Source: Photobacterium aphoticum
GTDB taxonomy: Bacteria; Pseudomonadota; Gammaproteobacteria; Enterobacterales; Vibrionaceae
Length of the DNA stretch: 63,342 nt
Assembly: GCF_001029435.1 (NCBI RefSeq)
Contig: NZ_LDOV01000043.1
Coordinates: forward strand, 1 to 63,342
Direction: 5' to 3'
The notes under the pieces were generated by a model. It ran no database searches, had not been told where the DNA came from, and saw only the letters and a list, made by a program, of their open reading frames with translations. The translations under genes were made by a program, and so were the position numbers. Shown one piece after another: positions 25,339-34,070 of this stretch; positions within the stretch are counted from its first letter, which is position 1, and the number at the start of each line of letters is the position of its first letter.

Positions 25339-26259
25339 ATGCCACAACAGAGTCCCCTGCAGGGGATGGCGCTGGCATTGCTGACTGCGGTTTTCTGGGG
25401 TGCACTGCCGATTGCGATGAAGCAAGCGGTAGAAGTCATGGATCCCTTTACCATCGTTTGGTACCGTTTTGTCGCCGCCTCGCTAGGGCTTGGCCTGTGG
25501 CTGAGCTACCGTCGCCAATTACCGTCAGTCAGCGCCCTGGGCGTCTCTGGCGCGGCGATCATGCTGGTGGCCAGTCTGGGTCTTGCCGGCAACTTTGTCC
25601 TGTTTAACAGCGCGCTGGAGTTTTTGAATCCACCGGTGGTGCAGGTCATTATTCAGCTAGCCCCTGTGATGCTGCTGCTGGCCAGTGTGGTGTTCTTTAA
25701 GGAATCCCTCGGCCTGCATCAGAAGATCGGTGTGGTTGGCCTGCTGTCGGGTTTATTGTTGTTCTTTAATGAACGCCTGGCAGAGTTATTTACCAGCCTC
25801 AATGGGTATACCACAGGCGTGTTGCTGGCAGTGCTGGCAGCAGTGGTATGGGTGGTCTACGCCCTGGCCCAGAAAAGCATGCTAAAACGCTACTCATCGC
25901 CGCAGATCCTGCTGATGATCTATGTGATCTGTGCAGTGATGCTGACACCGTTGGCGACACCGAGTCAGATCCAAATGATGGATCCGCGTCAATTGGGTAT
26001 GCTGCTGTTCTGCTGTATCAACACATTAGTGGGATACGGTGCGTTTGCCGAAGCCATGGCGCGTTGGCAGGCGTCGCAAGTGAGCGCGGTGATCACCTTA
26101 ACACCTCTGTTCACAATTATTTTTGTTGATATTGCCAGCCTGATTTGGCCGGCCTTTGTGGATCCTGTGGCATTGAATACCTTAGGTTACGCAGGGGCAA
26201 TGGTTGTCGTTGGCAGTGCCATGTTCAGTGCGATTGGTCAGCGTTTGTTGCGTAAGTAA
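25339..26259 (+). CDS. EamA/DMT family transporter
   Basis: A 306-residue inner-membrane protein with about ten helices in two EamA repeats (first near residues 8-140, second near 155-295). It starts at the ATG at 25339, with GGAGG 5 bases upstream. Motifs such as FWGALPIAMKQAVEVMDPFT and ALEFLNPPVVQVIIQLAPV fit the drug/metabolite transporter superfamily. The substrate is unknown. It lies between rpmA and obgE, where a DMT permease is also common in other Vibrio. Confidence 0.92.
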   Translation: MPQQSPLQGMALALLTAVFWGALPIAMKQAVEVMDPFTIVWYRFVAASLGLGLWLSYRRQLPSVSALGVSGAAIMLVASLGLAGNFVLFNSALEFLNPPVVQVIIQLAPVMLLLASVVFFKESLGLHQKIGVVGLLSGLLLFFNERLAELFTSLNGYTTGVLLAVLAAVVWVVYALAQKSMLKRYSSPQILLMIYVICAVMLTPLATPSQIQMMDPRQLGMLLFCCINTLVGYGAFAEAMARWQASQVSAVITLTPLFTIIFVDIASLIWPAFVDPVALNTLGYAGAMVVVGSAMFSAIGQRLLRK

Positions 26260-26399
26260 CAACGATCGCAGGATCGGCCAAGGCGGATTCTGCGGGAAAG
26301 GCCAGATAAGCACGACATTTGGTTGTACAATAGGTTAATAGCGTTGGGTGGTGTTGGTCGCCTGACGGAAAGTTTTAACGCCACAGTGCGGAGAAAGAG

Positions 26400-27581
26400 A
26401 TGAAGTTTGTAGATGAAGCGGTAATTCGCGTTGACGCCGGTGATGGCGGTAACGGTACAGTAAGCTTCCGTCGTGAAAAGTATGTCCCTAAAGGGGGCCC
26501 AGACGGCGGTGACGGTGGTGACGGTGGTGACGTATACCTACTGGCTGATGAAAACCTTAATACCCTGATCGACTACCGCTTTGAACGATTCCATGCTGCG
26601 CAGCGTGGCGAAAACGGCCGTGGTGGTAACTGTACCGGTAAACGTGGTGAAGACTGCGTATTGTCTGTGCCTGTGGGTACCCGTGCAGTGGATGAAGAAA
26701 CCGGTGAAATCATTGCTGACTTGACCGAGCACGGTATGAAGATCATGGTGGCCAAAGGTGGTTTCCACGGTCTGGGTAACACCCGTTTCAAATCGTCAGT
26801 GAACCGTGCCCCGCGTCAGAAGACAATGGGTACCAAAGGCGAAGTGCGTCATCTGCGTCTTGAGCTGCTGTTGCTGGCGGACGTGGGTATGCTGGGCTTG
26901 CCGAATGCGGGTAAATCAACCTTTATTCGTGCTGTGTCTGCGGCGAAGCCAAAAGTGGCGGACTATCCGTTCACTACCTTGGTGCCAAGCCTGGGTGTGG
27001 TACGTGTCGACAGCGATCGTAGCTTCGTGGTTGCCGATATTCCGGGTCTGATCGAAGGCGCGGCAGACGGTGCAGGCCTGGGTATTCGCTTCCTGAAACA
27101 CCTTGAGCGTTGTCGTGTCCTACTACACATGATCGATTTGATGCCGGCAGATGAGTCGGATCCGATTGAAAATGCGTTCACTATCCTGAACGAGCTGGAC
27201 AAGTACAGCGACAAGCTGGCAAACAAACCACGTTGGATCGTCTTCAACAAAGTGGATCTGATGCCAGAAGAAGAAGCGCAAGCGAAAATCGACGAAGTGC
27301 TGGATGCCCTAGCATGGGAAGGCGATTACTACTGCATTTCTGCGCTGAACCGTGCCGGTACCAAAGAGCTGACTTACGATCTGATGAAGCAGATTGAGTC
27401 GATGCCTGCTGTTGTCTACGAAGACGATGAAGCCGAGACAGAGACGAAGAAAGTCGAGTTCAAGTGGGATGATTACCACGAGCAGCAAGTGAAGAAATCG
27501 TCGTCGGTTGATGATGATGACGATGACTGGGATGACTGGAACGAAGACGACTACGATGTAGAGATCATCTACAAGCCGTAA
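26400..27581 (+). CDS. obgE: Obg family GTPase (ObgE/CgtA)
   Basis: A 393-residue essential GTPase involved in 50S assembly and stringent control. The Gly-rich Obg fold covers residues 1-158 (FRREKYVPKGGPDGGDGGDGG). The G domain has GLPNAGKST, the switch DIPGLIEGAADGAGLG and FNKVDLMP. A highly acidic C-terminal tail with DDDDDDWDDWNEDDYD ends the protein, a feature shared with Vibrio orthologues. GGAGAAAGAG precedes the ATG. Confidence 0.98.
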   Translation: MKFVDEAVIRVDAGDGGNGTVSFRREKYVPKGGPDGGDGGDGGDVYLLADENLNTLIDYRFERFHAAQRGENGRGGNCTGKRGEDCVLSVPVGTRAVDEETGEIIADLTEHGMKIMVAKGGFHGLGNTRFKSSVNRAPRQKTMGTKGEVRHLRLELLLLADVGMLGLPNAGKSTFIRAVSAAKPKVADYPFTTLVPSLGVVRVDSDRSFVVADIPGLIEGAADGAGLGIRFLKHLERCRVLLHMIDLMPADESDPIENAFTILNELDKYSDKLANKPRWIVFNKVDLMPEEEAQAKIDEVLDALAWEGDYYCISALNRAGTKELTYDLMKQIESMPAVVYEDDEAETETKKVEFKWDDYHEQQVKKSSSVDDDDDDWDDWNEDDYDVEIIYKP

Positions 27582-27612
27582 GTTGCGCATGACATCCAGT
27601 AAGACCTGCAAG

Positions 27613-27641
27613 AAAAGCCGCCATTAGCGCGGCTTTTTTTG
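27613..27641 (+). terminator. Terminator after obgE
   Basis: AAGCCGC and GCGGCTT form a 7-bp stem with a 7-nt loop followed by T7, about 35 bp past the obgE stop. Confidence 0.9.
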
Positions 27642-27719
27642 TGTCTAATCAAGCCCAATCCCGTTATTTTGTATGATAATTCACCGTCGGTGAGATCATA
27701 GCATTTAACAGGAGTGGCA

Positions 27720-28508
27720 ATGCAGGTGGAAAAAGCGCCCTTATCAGAACCCATGCAACGGGAGGTTTCACGGTTGTCTGTGCTCGCGGGGCAGCGATTG
27801 TTACAGCACGGGGCAGAAAGTGCCTTGGTGATGGATGTGGCGCGTCGGTTAGGGCTCGCGCTGGGCGTCGACAGTGTGGAAGTGTCGCTGTCGGCCAGTT
27901 CGATGGTACTGACGACGGTGAGCAGTGAGCGCTGTATTACCACTACCCGCCAATGTCAGGATCGCGGGCTCAACATGCAGGTGGTTACAGAGATCCAGCG
28001 GGTGTGTATTTTGGCTGAGCGCGGCATGCTCGATGTCGATGGCGTGCACCAGCGACTCGAAAAGATCCAGCCATGGCGCTACAACCGTTTTCTGGTGATC
28101 GTGATGATCGGCTTGTCGTGTGCTTCGTTCAGTCGTCTGGCTGGCGGAGACTGGCCAGTGTTCATGCTGACCTTTTTTGCCTCTGCGATCGGCATGTTCG
28201 TGCGTCAAGAGATCGCCCATTGTCATTTCAATCCCTTACTCAATTTTGGCATTACCGCCTTTGTCACCACCTTGATATCGGGGTTTGGTGAGATCTATCA
28301 AATTGGTGAAACGCCGTTTATCGCCATGGCTTCATCGGTATTGATGCTGGTGCCGGGGTTTCCGCTGATCAATGCGATTTCTGACATGGTCAAAGGCTAT
28401 GTGAATATGGGGATCGCGCGCTGGACCATGGCGTCGCTGCTGACGCTGGCGACCAGTATGGGAATTGTCGGGGCGATGAATGTGCTCGGTGTGTGGGGGT
28501 GGTTATAA
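27720..28508 (+). CDS. Threonine/serine exporter, ThrE N-terminal half (YjjP-like)
   Basis: A 262-residue protein: a cytoplasmic N-terminal part with AGQRLLQHGAESALVMDVARRL in consecutive segments, followed by about five membrane helices from residue 115 (MIGLSCASFSRLAGGDW). This is the ThrE/DUF1212 domain. Together with the next gene it makes a split exporter of Thr/Ser or, as reported for the E. coli YjjPB pair, succinate. The ATG at 27720 has GGAG 5 bases upstream. Its stop codon overlaps the next start (TAATG). Confidence 0.9.
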   Translation: MQVEKAPLSEPMQREVSRLSVLAGQRLLQHGAESALVMDVARRLGLALGVDSVEVSLSASSMVLTTVSSERCITTTRQCQDRGLNMQVVTEIQRVCILAERGMLDVDGVHQRLEKIQPWRYNRFLVIVMIGLSCASFSRLAGGDWPVFMLTFFASAIGMFVRQEIAHCHFNPLLNFGITAFVTTLISGFGEIYQIGETPFIAMASSVLMLVPGFPLINAISDMVKGYVNMGIARWTMASLLTLATSMGIVGAMNVLGVWGWL

Positions 28509-28981
28509 TGTTGTCATTCTCTTTTTTGCTCGCGCTGCTCAATGACATGTTCTTTGCCATGATCCCAGCGGTGGGGTTTGCGCTGGTGTTCAATGTGCCG
28601 CCGAAGGCGTTGAAGTATTGTGCGATTGGCGGAGCGTTAGGTCATGGGTGTCGCTTTGCCCTGATGCACTGGGGTGTGTCTATTGAATGGGCCACACTGG
28701 GGGCGGCGACCTTGGTCGGGATGATCGGGGTGCATTGGTCTCACCGTTTTCTGGCCCATCCCAAAGTGTTTACGGTGGCGGCGATGATCCCCATGGTGCC
28801 GGGGGTGTTTGCGTTTAAGGCGATGATCGCGTTGGTGGAGATCAATCACCGGGGCTTCACGCCGGAATTGTGGGCCATGCTGATGGATAACCTGCTCAAG
28901 GCGGTCTTTATCATTGCGTCATTGGCCATTGGGTTGGCGATGCCGGGACTTTTGTTCTACCGCCGCCGCTCTGTCGTTTAA
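28508..28981 (+). CDS. Threonine/serine exporter, ThrE C-terminal half (YjjB-like)
   Basis: A 157-residue membrane protein with about five helices (DUF3815/ThrE_2 domain): LLALLNDMFFAMIPAVGFALVF near the start, IPMVPGVFAFKAMIA in the middle. It completes the split exporter begun by the preceding gene, with which it overlaps at TAATG; GGGGGTGG precedes the ATG. Substrate assignment (amino acid or dicarboxylate) is open. Confidence 0.9.
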   Translation: MLSFSFLLALLNDMFFAMIPAVGFALVFNVPPKALKYCAIGGALGHGCRFALMHWGVSIEWATLGAATLVGMIGVHWSHRFLAHPKVFTVAAMIPMVPGVFAFKAMIALVEINHRGFTPELWAMLMDNLLKAVFIIASLAIGLAMPGLLFYRRRSVV

Positions 28982-29031
28982 TGCTTGTCCTGTGATATAA
29001 CGGGGACAGATTTAAGACGGGGGAAGATCAG

Positions 29032-29517
29032 ATGAAAATCAGTATGGTAGCCGCAATGGCCCATGAACGTGTGATTGGCAAAGACAATGCGATGCCGTGG
29101 CACTTACCGGCCGACTTTGCGTGGTTTAAACAAGTGACCATGGGAAAGCCGGTGGTGATGGGGCGAAAAACCTATGAGTCCATTGGTCGCCCGTTGCCTG
29201 GCCGCCACAACATTGTGATCAGCCGCAATGCTGATTATCAGGCTGATGGGATCACTGTGGTGCCGAGTTTGGATGCGGCCAAAGTGGCAGCCGGCGCGGT
29301 GGATGAGCTGATGATCATCGGTGGCGGATCGATCTACAGCGCGTGTTTGCCACTCGCCGATCGTTTGTACCTGACCTTCATTGATGCGGATGTGGACGGG
29401 GATACCCGCTTCCCGGCATGGGGCGATGACTGGCAGGAAGTGCACAGTGAAACCTATGCGGCGGATGAGAAAAATGCCCATGACATGCGCTTCGTGATTT
29501 TGGAACGCATGGCATAA
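29032..29517 (+). CDS. folA: Dihydrofolate reductase
   Basis: A 161-residue enzyme reducing dihydrofolate to tetrahydrofolate with NADPH, the trimethoprim target. Motifs: MVAAMAHERVIGKDNAMPWHLPAD (with the catalytic Asp of LPAD) in consecutive segments, VVMGRKTYESIGRPLPGR and IIGGGSIYSACL. Length is close to the chromosomal E. coli enzyme (159). GGGGGAAGA precedes the ATG. It faces apaH, with a shared terminator between. Confidence 0.97.
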   Translation: MKISMVAAMAHERVIGKDNAMPWHLPADFAWFKQVTMGKPVVMGRKTYESIGRPLPGRHNIVISRNADYQADGITVVPSLDAAKVAAGAVDELMIIGGGSIYSACLPLADRLYLTFIDADVDGDTRFPAWGDDWQEVHSETYAADEKNAHDMRFVILERMA

Positions 29518-29543
29518 TTGGGGTGCTGTGCGTCATGCATAAG

Positions 29544-29573
29544 AAAAAGGCTTGCCGTTGTGGCAAGCCTTTT
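29544..29573. terminator. Bidirectional terminator between folA and apaH
   Basis: AAAGGCTTGCC-GTTGT-GGCAAGCCTTT has an 11-bp stem with A and T runs on either side, so it can serve both converging transcripts. Confidence 0.9.
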
Positions 29574-29622
29574 GTCTATCTGTGCGTGTGATGAGGTATG
29601 TCACTCGTATCGTGGACGGGGC

Positions 29623-30441
29623 TCAGTCTGCATGGATCGGACAGGCATGTTCAAAGCGCGCCCCATCTTCCCAGCGTAACAAGGTCATGCTATTGCCCCA
29701 TACGCAGCCTGTATCTAACCCTATGACGTTTTCGTCTTCGTATCCCATCAGGGCAGCCCAGTGGCCGAAAATCATCTTCTTATCGATTTGAGGGCGTTCT
29801 AGCTGGAACCATGGGATTAAACCGGCTTCACCACTGTGTTCCGGTGCCAGTTTGCAATCCATGTCCAGACGACCGTCCGGGTAGCAAAAACGCATGCGGG
29901 TAAACGCATTGATGATGAAACGGTAGCGTTCAATGCCGGTCAGGGACGGATCCCACTGATCCGGGCCATTGCCGTACATGTTTTCCAGCAACCACAGGTA
30001 GCGATCGCTTTGCAGTACGGCTTCGACTTCACGGGCGTAGGCGCGGGCTTGTTCTAACGTCCACTGGGGCGGCAGGCCGGCATGGGTCATGACAAAGGCA
30101 TGCTCGGGATGCTCGGCCAGCAGGGGCTGATGACGCAGCCAGTGCATGAGCGCATCGCGGTCAGGGGCATCGAGGATCGGCTGGAGTTTGTCTCTGGGTT
30201 TATTGCGGGCAATGCCGTGTGCAACGGCCAGCAGATGCAGATCGTGGTTGCCTAATACGGTAGTGGCGCGATCGCCGAGTTGGTGGACAAAGCGCAAGGT
30301 ATCGAGCGAGCGTGGGCCGCGCGCCACCAAATCACCGGTGAGCCATAAGGTGTCTTGGGCGGGATTGAACTGGGCGGTATCGAGTAATACCTGCAGATCA
30401 TCCAGACACCCTTGGATGTCACCGACAAGATAAGTCGACAT
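29623..30441 (-). CDS. apaH: Bis(5'-nucleosyl)-tetraphosphatase, symmetrical
   Basis: A 272-residue metallophosphatase that splits Ap4A to two ADP and also removes Np4 caps from RNA in E. coli. Metal ligands are in GDIQGCLDDL, GDLVARGPRSLDTL and GNHDLHLLAVA; MTHAGLPPQW supplies a later histidine. It starts 8 bp after the apaG stop, as in the conserved lptD-surA-pdxA-rsmA-apaGH operon. Confidence 0.97.
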   Translation of the reverse strand: MSTYLVGDIQGCLDDLQVLLDTAQFNPAQDTLWLTGDLVARGPRSLDTLRFVHQLGDRATTVLGNHDLHLLAVAHGIARNKPRDKLQPILDAPDRDALMHWLRHQPLLAEHPEHAFVMTHAGLPPQWTLEQARAYAREVEAVLQSDRYLWLLENMYGNGPDQWDPSLTGIERYRFIINAFTRMRFCYPDGRLDMDCKLAPEHSGEAGLIPWFQLERPQIDKKMIFGHWAALMGYEDENVIGLDTGCVWGNSMTLLRWEDGARFEHACPIHAD

Positions 30442-30449
30442 AACAATCC

Positions 30450-30833
30450 TTAGTGAAGAATATTCGGGACAGCAAGACGGAATGGGGCAATTTCAGCGAT
30501 AAATTCATCACCGGCTGCATTTTGCATGACATAGTGGCCTTGCATGACCCCCAGTGGTGTTTCAATGATGGTGCCACTGGTGTACGTGTATTCGTCGTGG
30601 GCGGCAATAGTTGGTTGTTCACCGACGACCCCTTCGCCTTCAATCACTAACTTTTTGCCATTGGCATCGGTGATCAGCCAGCGGCGGCTGAGGAGGGTGG
30701 CGTCGCCATGGCCGAGGTTGGCAATGGTGATGGTGTAGGAGAAGACGTAGCGTTGTTGTTCCGGTTCTGATTGGTCGACCACATAATGGGTGACCACCCG
30801 GCATTTGATCGTTGGCGTCACAGGCGTTGTCAT
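30450..30833 (-). CDS. apaG: ApaG domain protein
   Basis: A 127-residue all-beta (fibronectin-III-like) protein with the family motifs RYVFSYTITIANLG, SRRWLITDANG, VVGEQP and TPLGVMQGHYVM. Its function is uncertain; it has been linked to nucleotide-polyphosphate binding and to control of ApaH. AAGGA lies 7 bases before the ATG. A perfect hairpin (30854-30879) stands just upstream. Confidence 0.96.
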   Translation of the reverse strand: MTTPVTPTIKCRVVTHYVVDQSEPEQQRYVFSYTITIANLGHGDATLLSRRWLITDANGKKLVIEGEGVVGEQPTIAAHDEYTYTSGTIIETPLGVMQGHYVMQNAAGDEFIAEIAPFRLAVPNILH

Positions 30834-30853
30834 AGTGAGATCCTTTTCTGACG

Positions 30854-30879
30854 CGGGTATCAGGCCACCCTGATACCCG
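30854..30879 (-). other. Perfect hairpin between rsmA and apaG
   Basis: CGGGTATCAGG and CCTGATACCCG form an 11-bp perfect stem with a CCAC-type 4-nt loop. No T run follows on the minus strand, so it is not an intrinsic terminator. It lies within the operon, 21 bases before the apaG start, and may set mRNA stability or translation. Confidence 0.6.
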
Positions 30880-30910
30880 TGTGTGTCAACGGTGTTGTGC
30901 TCAGCGCAAC

Positions 30911-31723
30911 TTAGTTGCTGTGGTTGGCATCCAGCCAGTTAGCCATCGACACAAACTGCTCCAGCGTCAGGTTTTCAGGACGCATGGTTGGGTTGACACC
31001 CAGTTCAGCCAGTTGCTCATCATTCAGCAGGGCTTTGTAACAGTTGCGGATGGTTTTACGGCGCTGGTTGAAGCCTTCGCGGCAAACACGGTCTAGCCAT
31101 TTAAGGTTAGTACACGGGTATGGCAGCGTTTCATATGGCGTTAGACGCACTACGGCTGAGTCCACTTTCGGCGCAGGTTTGAACGCTGTTGGTGGGACTT
31201 CCAGTACAGGCATCACTTTACAGAAGTATTGTGCCATTACGGTTAAACGGCCGTACGCTTTGCTACCTGGGCCTGCAGCCAAACGGTTTACCACTTCTTT
31301 TTGCAGCATGAAGTGCATGTCCTGCACGTTCGCATGGAAGCTGAACAGGTGGAACATTAGCGGCGTTGAGATGTTGTACGGCAGGTTACCGAAAATGCGT
31401 AGCTTGTTGTTTTCTTTGATCAGCTGCGTGAAGTCAAAGCGCATCGCATCGCCTTCGTGGATCGTTAGCTTGGAGCCAAGATCCGGGTGGTTACGCAGAC
31501 GCTCAGCCAGATCACGGTCAAGCTCGATCACAGTGAATTTATCGACCAGTTTACCCACTGGCTCTGTGATCGCACCCAGACCCGGGCCGATCTCAACCAG
31601 GTTCTGGCCTGGTAGCGGGTTAATGGCGGACACGATGCCGTCAATAATGTATGGGTCATTCAAAAAGTTCTGACCAAAGCGCTTACGCGCGCGGTGGCCT
31701 AGGTGGACCTGATCACTGCTCAT
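30911..31723 (-). CDS. rsmA: 16S rRNA (adenine1518/1519-N6) dimethyltransferase
   Basis: A 270-residue SAM-dependent enzyme (KsgA) that dimethylates two adenines in helix 45 of 16S rRNA, a late 30S assembly check. Motifs: KRFGQNFLNDPYIIDGIV at the N-terminus, VEIGPGLGAIT (SAM binding) and NLPYNIS (catalytic). The start overlaps the pdxA stop by 4 bp. The last residues (MANWLDANHSN) match the usual end of the family. Confidence 0.98.
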   Translation of the reverse strand: MSSDQVHLGHRARKRFGQNFLNDPYIIDGIVSAINPLPGQNLVEIGPGLGAITEPVGKLVDKFTVIELDRDLAERLRNHPDLGSKLTIHEGDAMRFDFTQLIKENNKLRIFGNLPYNISTPLMFHLFSFHANVQDMHFMLQKEVVNRLAAGPGSKAYGRLTVMAQYFCKVMPVLEVPPTAFKPAPKVDSAVVRLTPYETLPYPCTNLKWLDRVCREGFNQRRKTIRNCYKALLNDEQLAELGVNPTMRPENLTLEQFVSMANWLDANHSN

Positions 31724-32712
31724 GTTTGTTTTTCTACCAATTCAAGGGCGTGCGATAGCGCTGTCCAAAGGCTACCGGTGTCCGCCTGTCCGGTACCGGC
31801 AAGTTCCAGTGCGGTACCATGATCTACTGAAGTTCTGATGAAGGGCAGGCCTAACGTAATGTTGACTGATTTACCAAAGCCTTTGAATTTTAGCACTGGT
31901 AACCCTTGATCGTGATACATGGCCAGTACCGTATCGGCGTCGGCCAGGTATTTTTCCTGAAAAATGGTATCAGCCGGTAACGGGCCGATTAATGCCATTC
32001 CTTCTTGTTGACGAAGTTGTGCTAGCGCCGGGGTGATTGTGTCGATCTCCTCGGTGCCTAAGCAGCCATCTTCGCCGGCGTGTGGGTTCAGTCCACACAC
32101 GTAAATTTTCGGCTGGGCAATGCCAAACTTACTGACCAAATCGGCATGCAGAATGCGGATCACCTGCTGCAGTCGTTCGGTGGTGATGGCCCCGGAGACC
32201 TCTGACAGAGGAATATGGGTTGTCACCAAGGCCACGCGCAGTCCTTCAGTTGCCAGCATCATGACCACTTGCGCAGTGTCTGATTGTTCGGCAAAGAACT
32301 CGGTGTGTCCGCTGAACGGTACGCCGGCACGGTTGATCACGCCTTTGTGTACCGGGCCGGTGACTACGGCGGCGAACTCGCCGCTCAGGCACCCTTGCGC
32401 CGCATAGCGCAAGGTATCCAGTACATAGTGACCGTTTTGCTCGTTCAGCTGGCCCGCCACAACGGGCGCCCCCAGCGTGTGGTTTGCCACCACCAGCGTG
32501 CCCGCTTGATGCGGTTGCGCTGGCTGGGTCGGGTCATAGTCGATCACCGACAGGGGCAAACCCAATTGGGCTGCACGTTCTACCATAAGCTGGGCGTTAG
32601 CACAAATGACCAATTGGTGTGGCCATGCTTGTTGTGCCAGCGCCAGCACGAGATCCGGGCCGATCCCGGCCGGTTCTCCGGGGGTGATGGCGAGTCGTTT
32701 AACCTTGGTCAT
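31720..32712 (-). CDS. pdxA: 4-hydroxythreonine-4-phosphate dehydrogenase
   Basis: A 330-residue NAD-dependent, metal-binding enzyme of pyridoxal-phosphate synthesis. Motifs ITPGEPAGIGPDLV, GPVHKGVINRAGVPFSGHTEF in consecutive segments, and NPHAGEDGCLG with metal-binding histidines. I start it at the ATG at 32712 (MTKVKRLAITPGE); this overlaps the end of surA by 14 bp, a common arrangement in this operon. An upstream start at 32748 would add 12 unrelated residues. Confidence 0.97.
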   Translation of the reverse strand: MTKVKRLAITPGEPAGIGPDLVLALAQQAWPHQLVICANAQLMVERAAQLGLPLSVIDYDPTQPAQPHQAGTLVVANHTLGAPVVAGQLNEQNGHYVLDTLRYAAQGCLSGEFAAVVTGPVHKGVINRAGVPFSGHTEFFAEQSDTAQVVMMLATEGLRVALVTTHIPLSEVSGAITTERLQQVIRILHADLVSKFGIAQPKIYVCGLNPHAGEDGCLGTEEIDTITPALAQLRQQEGMALIGPLPADTIFQEKYLADADTVLAMYHDQGLPVLKFKGFGKSVNITLGLPFIRTSVDHGTALELAGTGQADTGSLWTALSHALELVEKQT

Positions 32713-34003
32713 TAGCGTCTTCCGGTTGTTCGATGAACGCCCCGGCACGCAGCTCTTGCAACCAGGCTTGGGCTTCTTCGTTAAATTTACGGTTGAACAG
32801 GATGCGGTAAGCTCGGTTCTTCACCGCCGCATCGGTACGGTCTACATCACGACGACCCATGACTTCCACAATGTGCCAGCCATGTACCGTTTTGAACGGT
32901 TCGCTGATCACGCCTGTTGGCAGGCTTTCCACTTTGTTCTTGAATTCGGGTACGTACAGATCCGGTGTTTGCCAGCCCAGCTTACCGCCGTTCGCGGCAG
33001 AGCCCGGGTCCGCGCTCAGACTTTGTGCCACATCGGCAAAGGTGCGTTTGCCTGACAGAATGTCTTGGCGCGCTTCTTCCAGCTCTTTCTTCGCTGCGTC
33101 ATCGCTCAGGATCACTGAGGTTTTCACCAGGATGTGGCGGGCATTTACCTCGGTCACAGACACGGTTTCCAGCCCTTCTGTGCTGTTGATTTTCAGAATG
33201 TGGTAGCCCACACCACTGCGGAAAGGCCCGATGATGGCGCCTTTGCCTTGTGAGGTAATTTGATCGGCAAAGATGGTTGGCATTTCTTCTTTGCGCATCC
33301 AGCCCCATTCACCGCCCTGCAGGGCTTTCGGGCCTTTTGAGTAGCTGTACGCTAAGTTGGCAAAGTCCGCGCCTTTTTTCAGCTCTTTCACCAATTCTTT
33401 GGCTTCATCGGACACTTTCTCACGCTCTTGCGCTGTGGCACCATCTTCCAAGCGCAGTTGGATATGGCTGATGTTATAGCGCACGCCTTGCTGCTCTTGC
33501 TGGCTCAACTGGTTAGCCAGGGTTTCCACTTCTTGCGGCAGAATATTGATACGGCGACGAACCTGAATGGTACGGGCTTCGCTGGCGGTAATATCGCGGC
33601 GCACTTGTTCACGGAACATGGCGTAGCTGATGCCGTTACGGGCCAACAGTTGCTGCAACTGCGGGAGCGTCATTTTGCGCTCTTTGGCAATTTGCGCGAT
33701 GGCCTGATCCAGACGGGTATCATCGACACGGATACCAAACTGTTTCGCTTGCTGCAGCTGCAGGGTTTCCATGATCAACTGATCCATGACCTGCTGAGAC
33801 AGCACGCTGTCTGGCGGTAGTGGCTGGCTCTGACCGGCGGCATTCATGCGCACGGTTTTCATCATGGCATCCACATCGCTTTGCAGGATCACACTGTCAT
33901 TGACGATGGTGACCACGCGATCCAATTCCTGTGGAGCGGCGATGGTACCGGCGGAAAGGCCCAATAGCGCCAGACCGAGTAAGCTAGACTTCCAATTTTT
34001 CAT
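32699..34003 (-). CDS. surA: Periplasmic chaperone SurA
   Basis: A 434-residue chaperone and peptidyl-prolyl isomerase guiding outer-membrane proteins. Signal peptide about 1-22 (ending TIAAP), N-terminal chaperone domain (VVTIVNDSVILQSDVD), then two parvulin domains with ISHIQLRL...GGEWGWMRKEEMP and ARHILVKTS...GGKLGWQTPDLYVPEF. Length is close to E. coli SurA (428). It lies directly downstream of lptD, another outer-membrane biogenesis gene. Confidence 0.97.
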   Translation of the reverse strand: MKNWKSSLLGLALLGLSAGTIAAPQELDRVVTIVNDSVILQSDVDAMMKTVRMNAAGQSQPLPPDSVLSQQVMDQLIMETLQLQQAKQFGIRVDDTRLDQAIAQIAKERKMTLPQLQQLLARNGISYAMFREQVRRDITASEARTIQVRRRINILPQEVETLANQLSQQEQQGVRYNISHIQLRLEDGATAQEREKVSDEAKELVKELKKGADFANLAYSYSKGPKALQGGEWGWMRKEEMPTIFADQITSQGKGAIIGPFRSGVGYHILKINSTEGLETVSVTEVNARHILVKTSVILSDDAAKKELEEARQDILSGKRTFADVAQSLSADPGSAANGGKLGWQTPDLYVPEFKNKVESLPTGVISEPFKTVHGWHIVEVMGRRDVDRTDAAVKNRAYRILFNRKFNEEAQAWLQELRAGAFIEQPEDANDQG

Positions 34004-34070
34004 TCTTCGTTTCCATGTTGCGCAAAGCGCGTATCAGCGAGAGGCGGGAAGACAAGGCCTTCCCACACTG

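Noticed and set aside
27420..27570. Asp-codon repeats at the end of obgE as a variable-number repeat
   Set aside because: An acidic C-terminal tail is normal for Obg proteins of this group.
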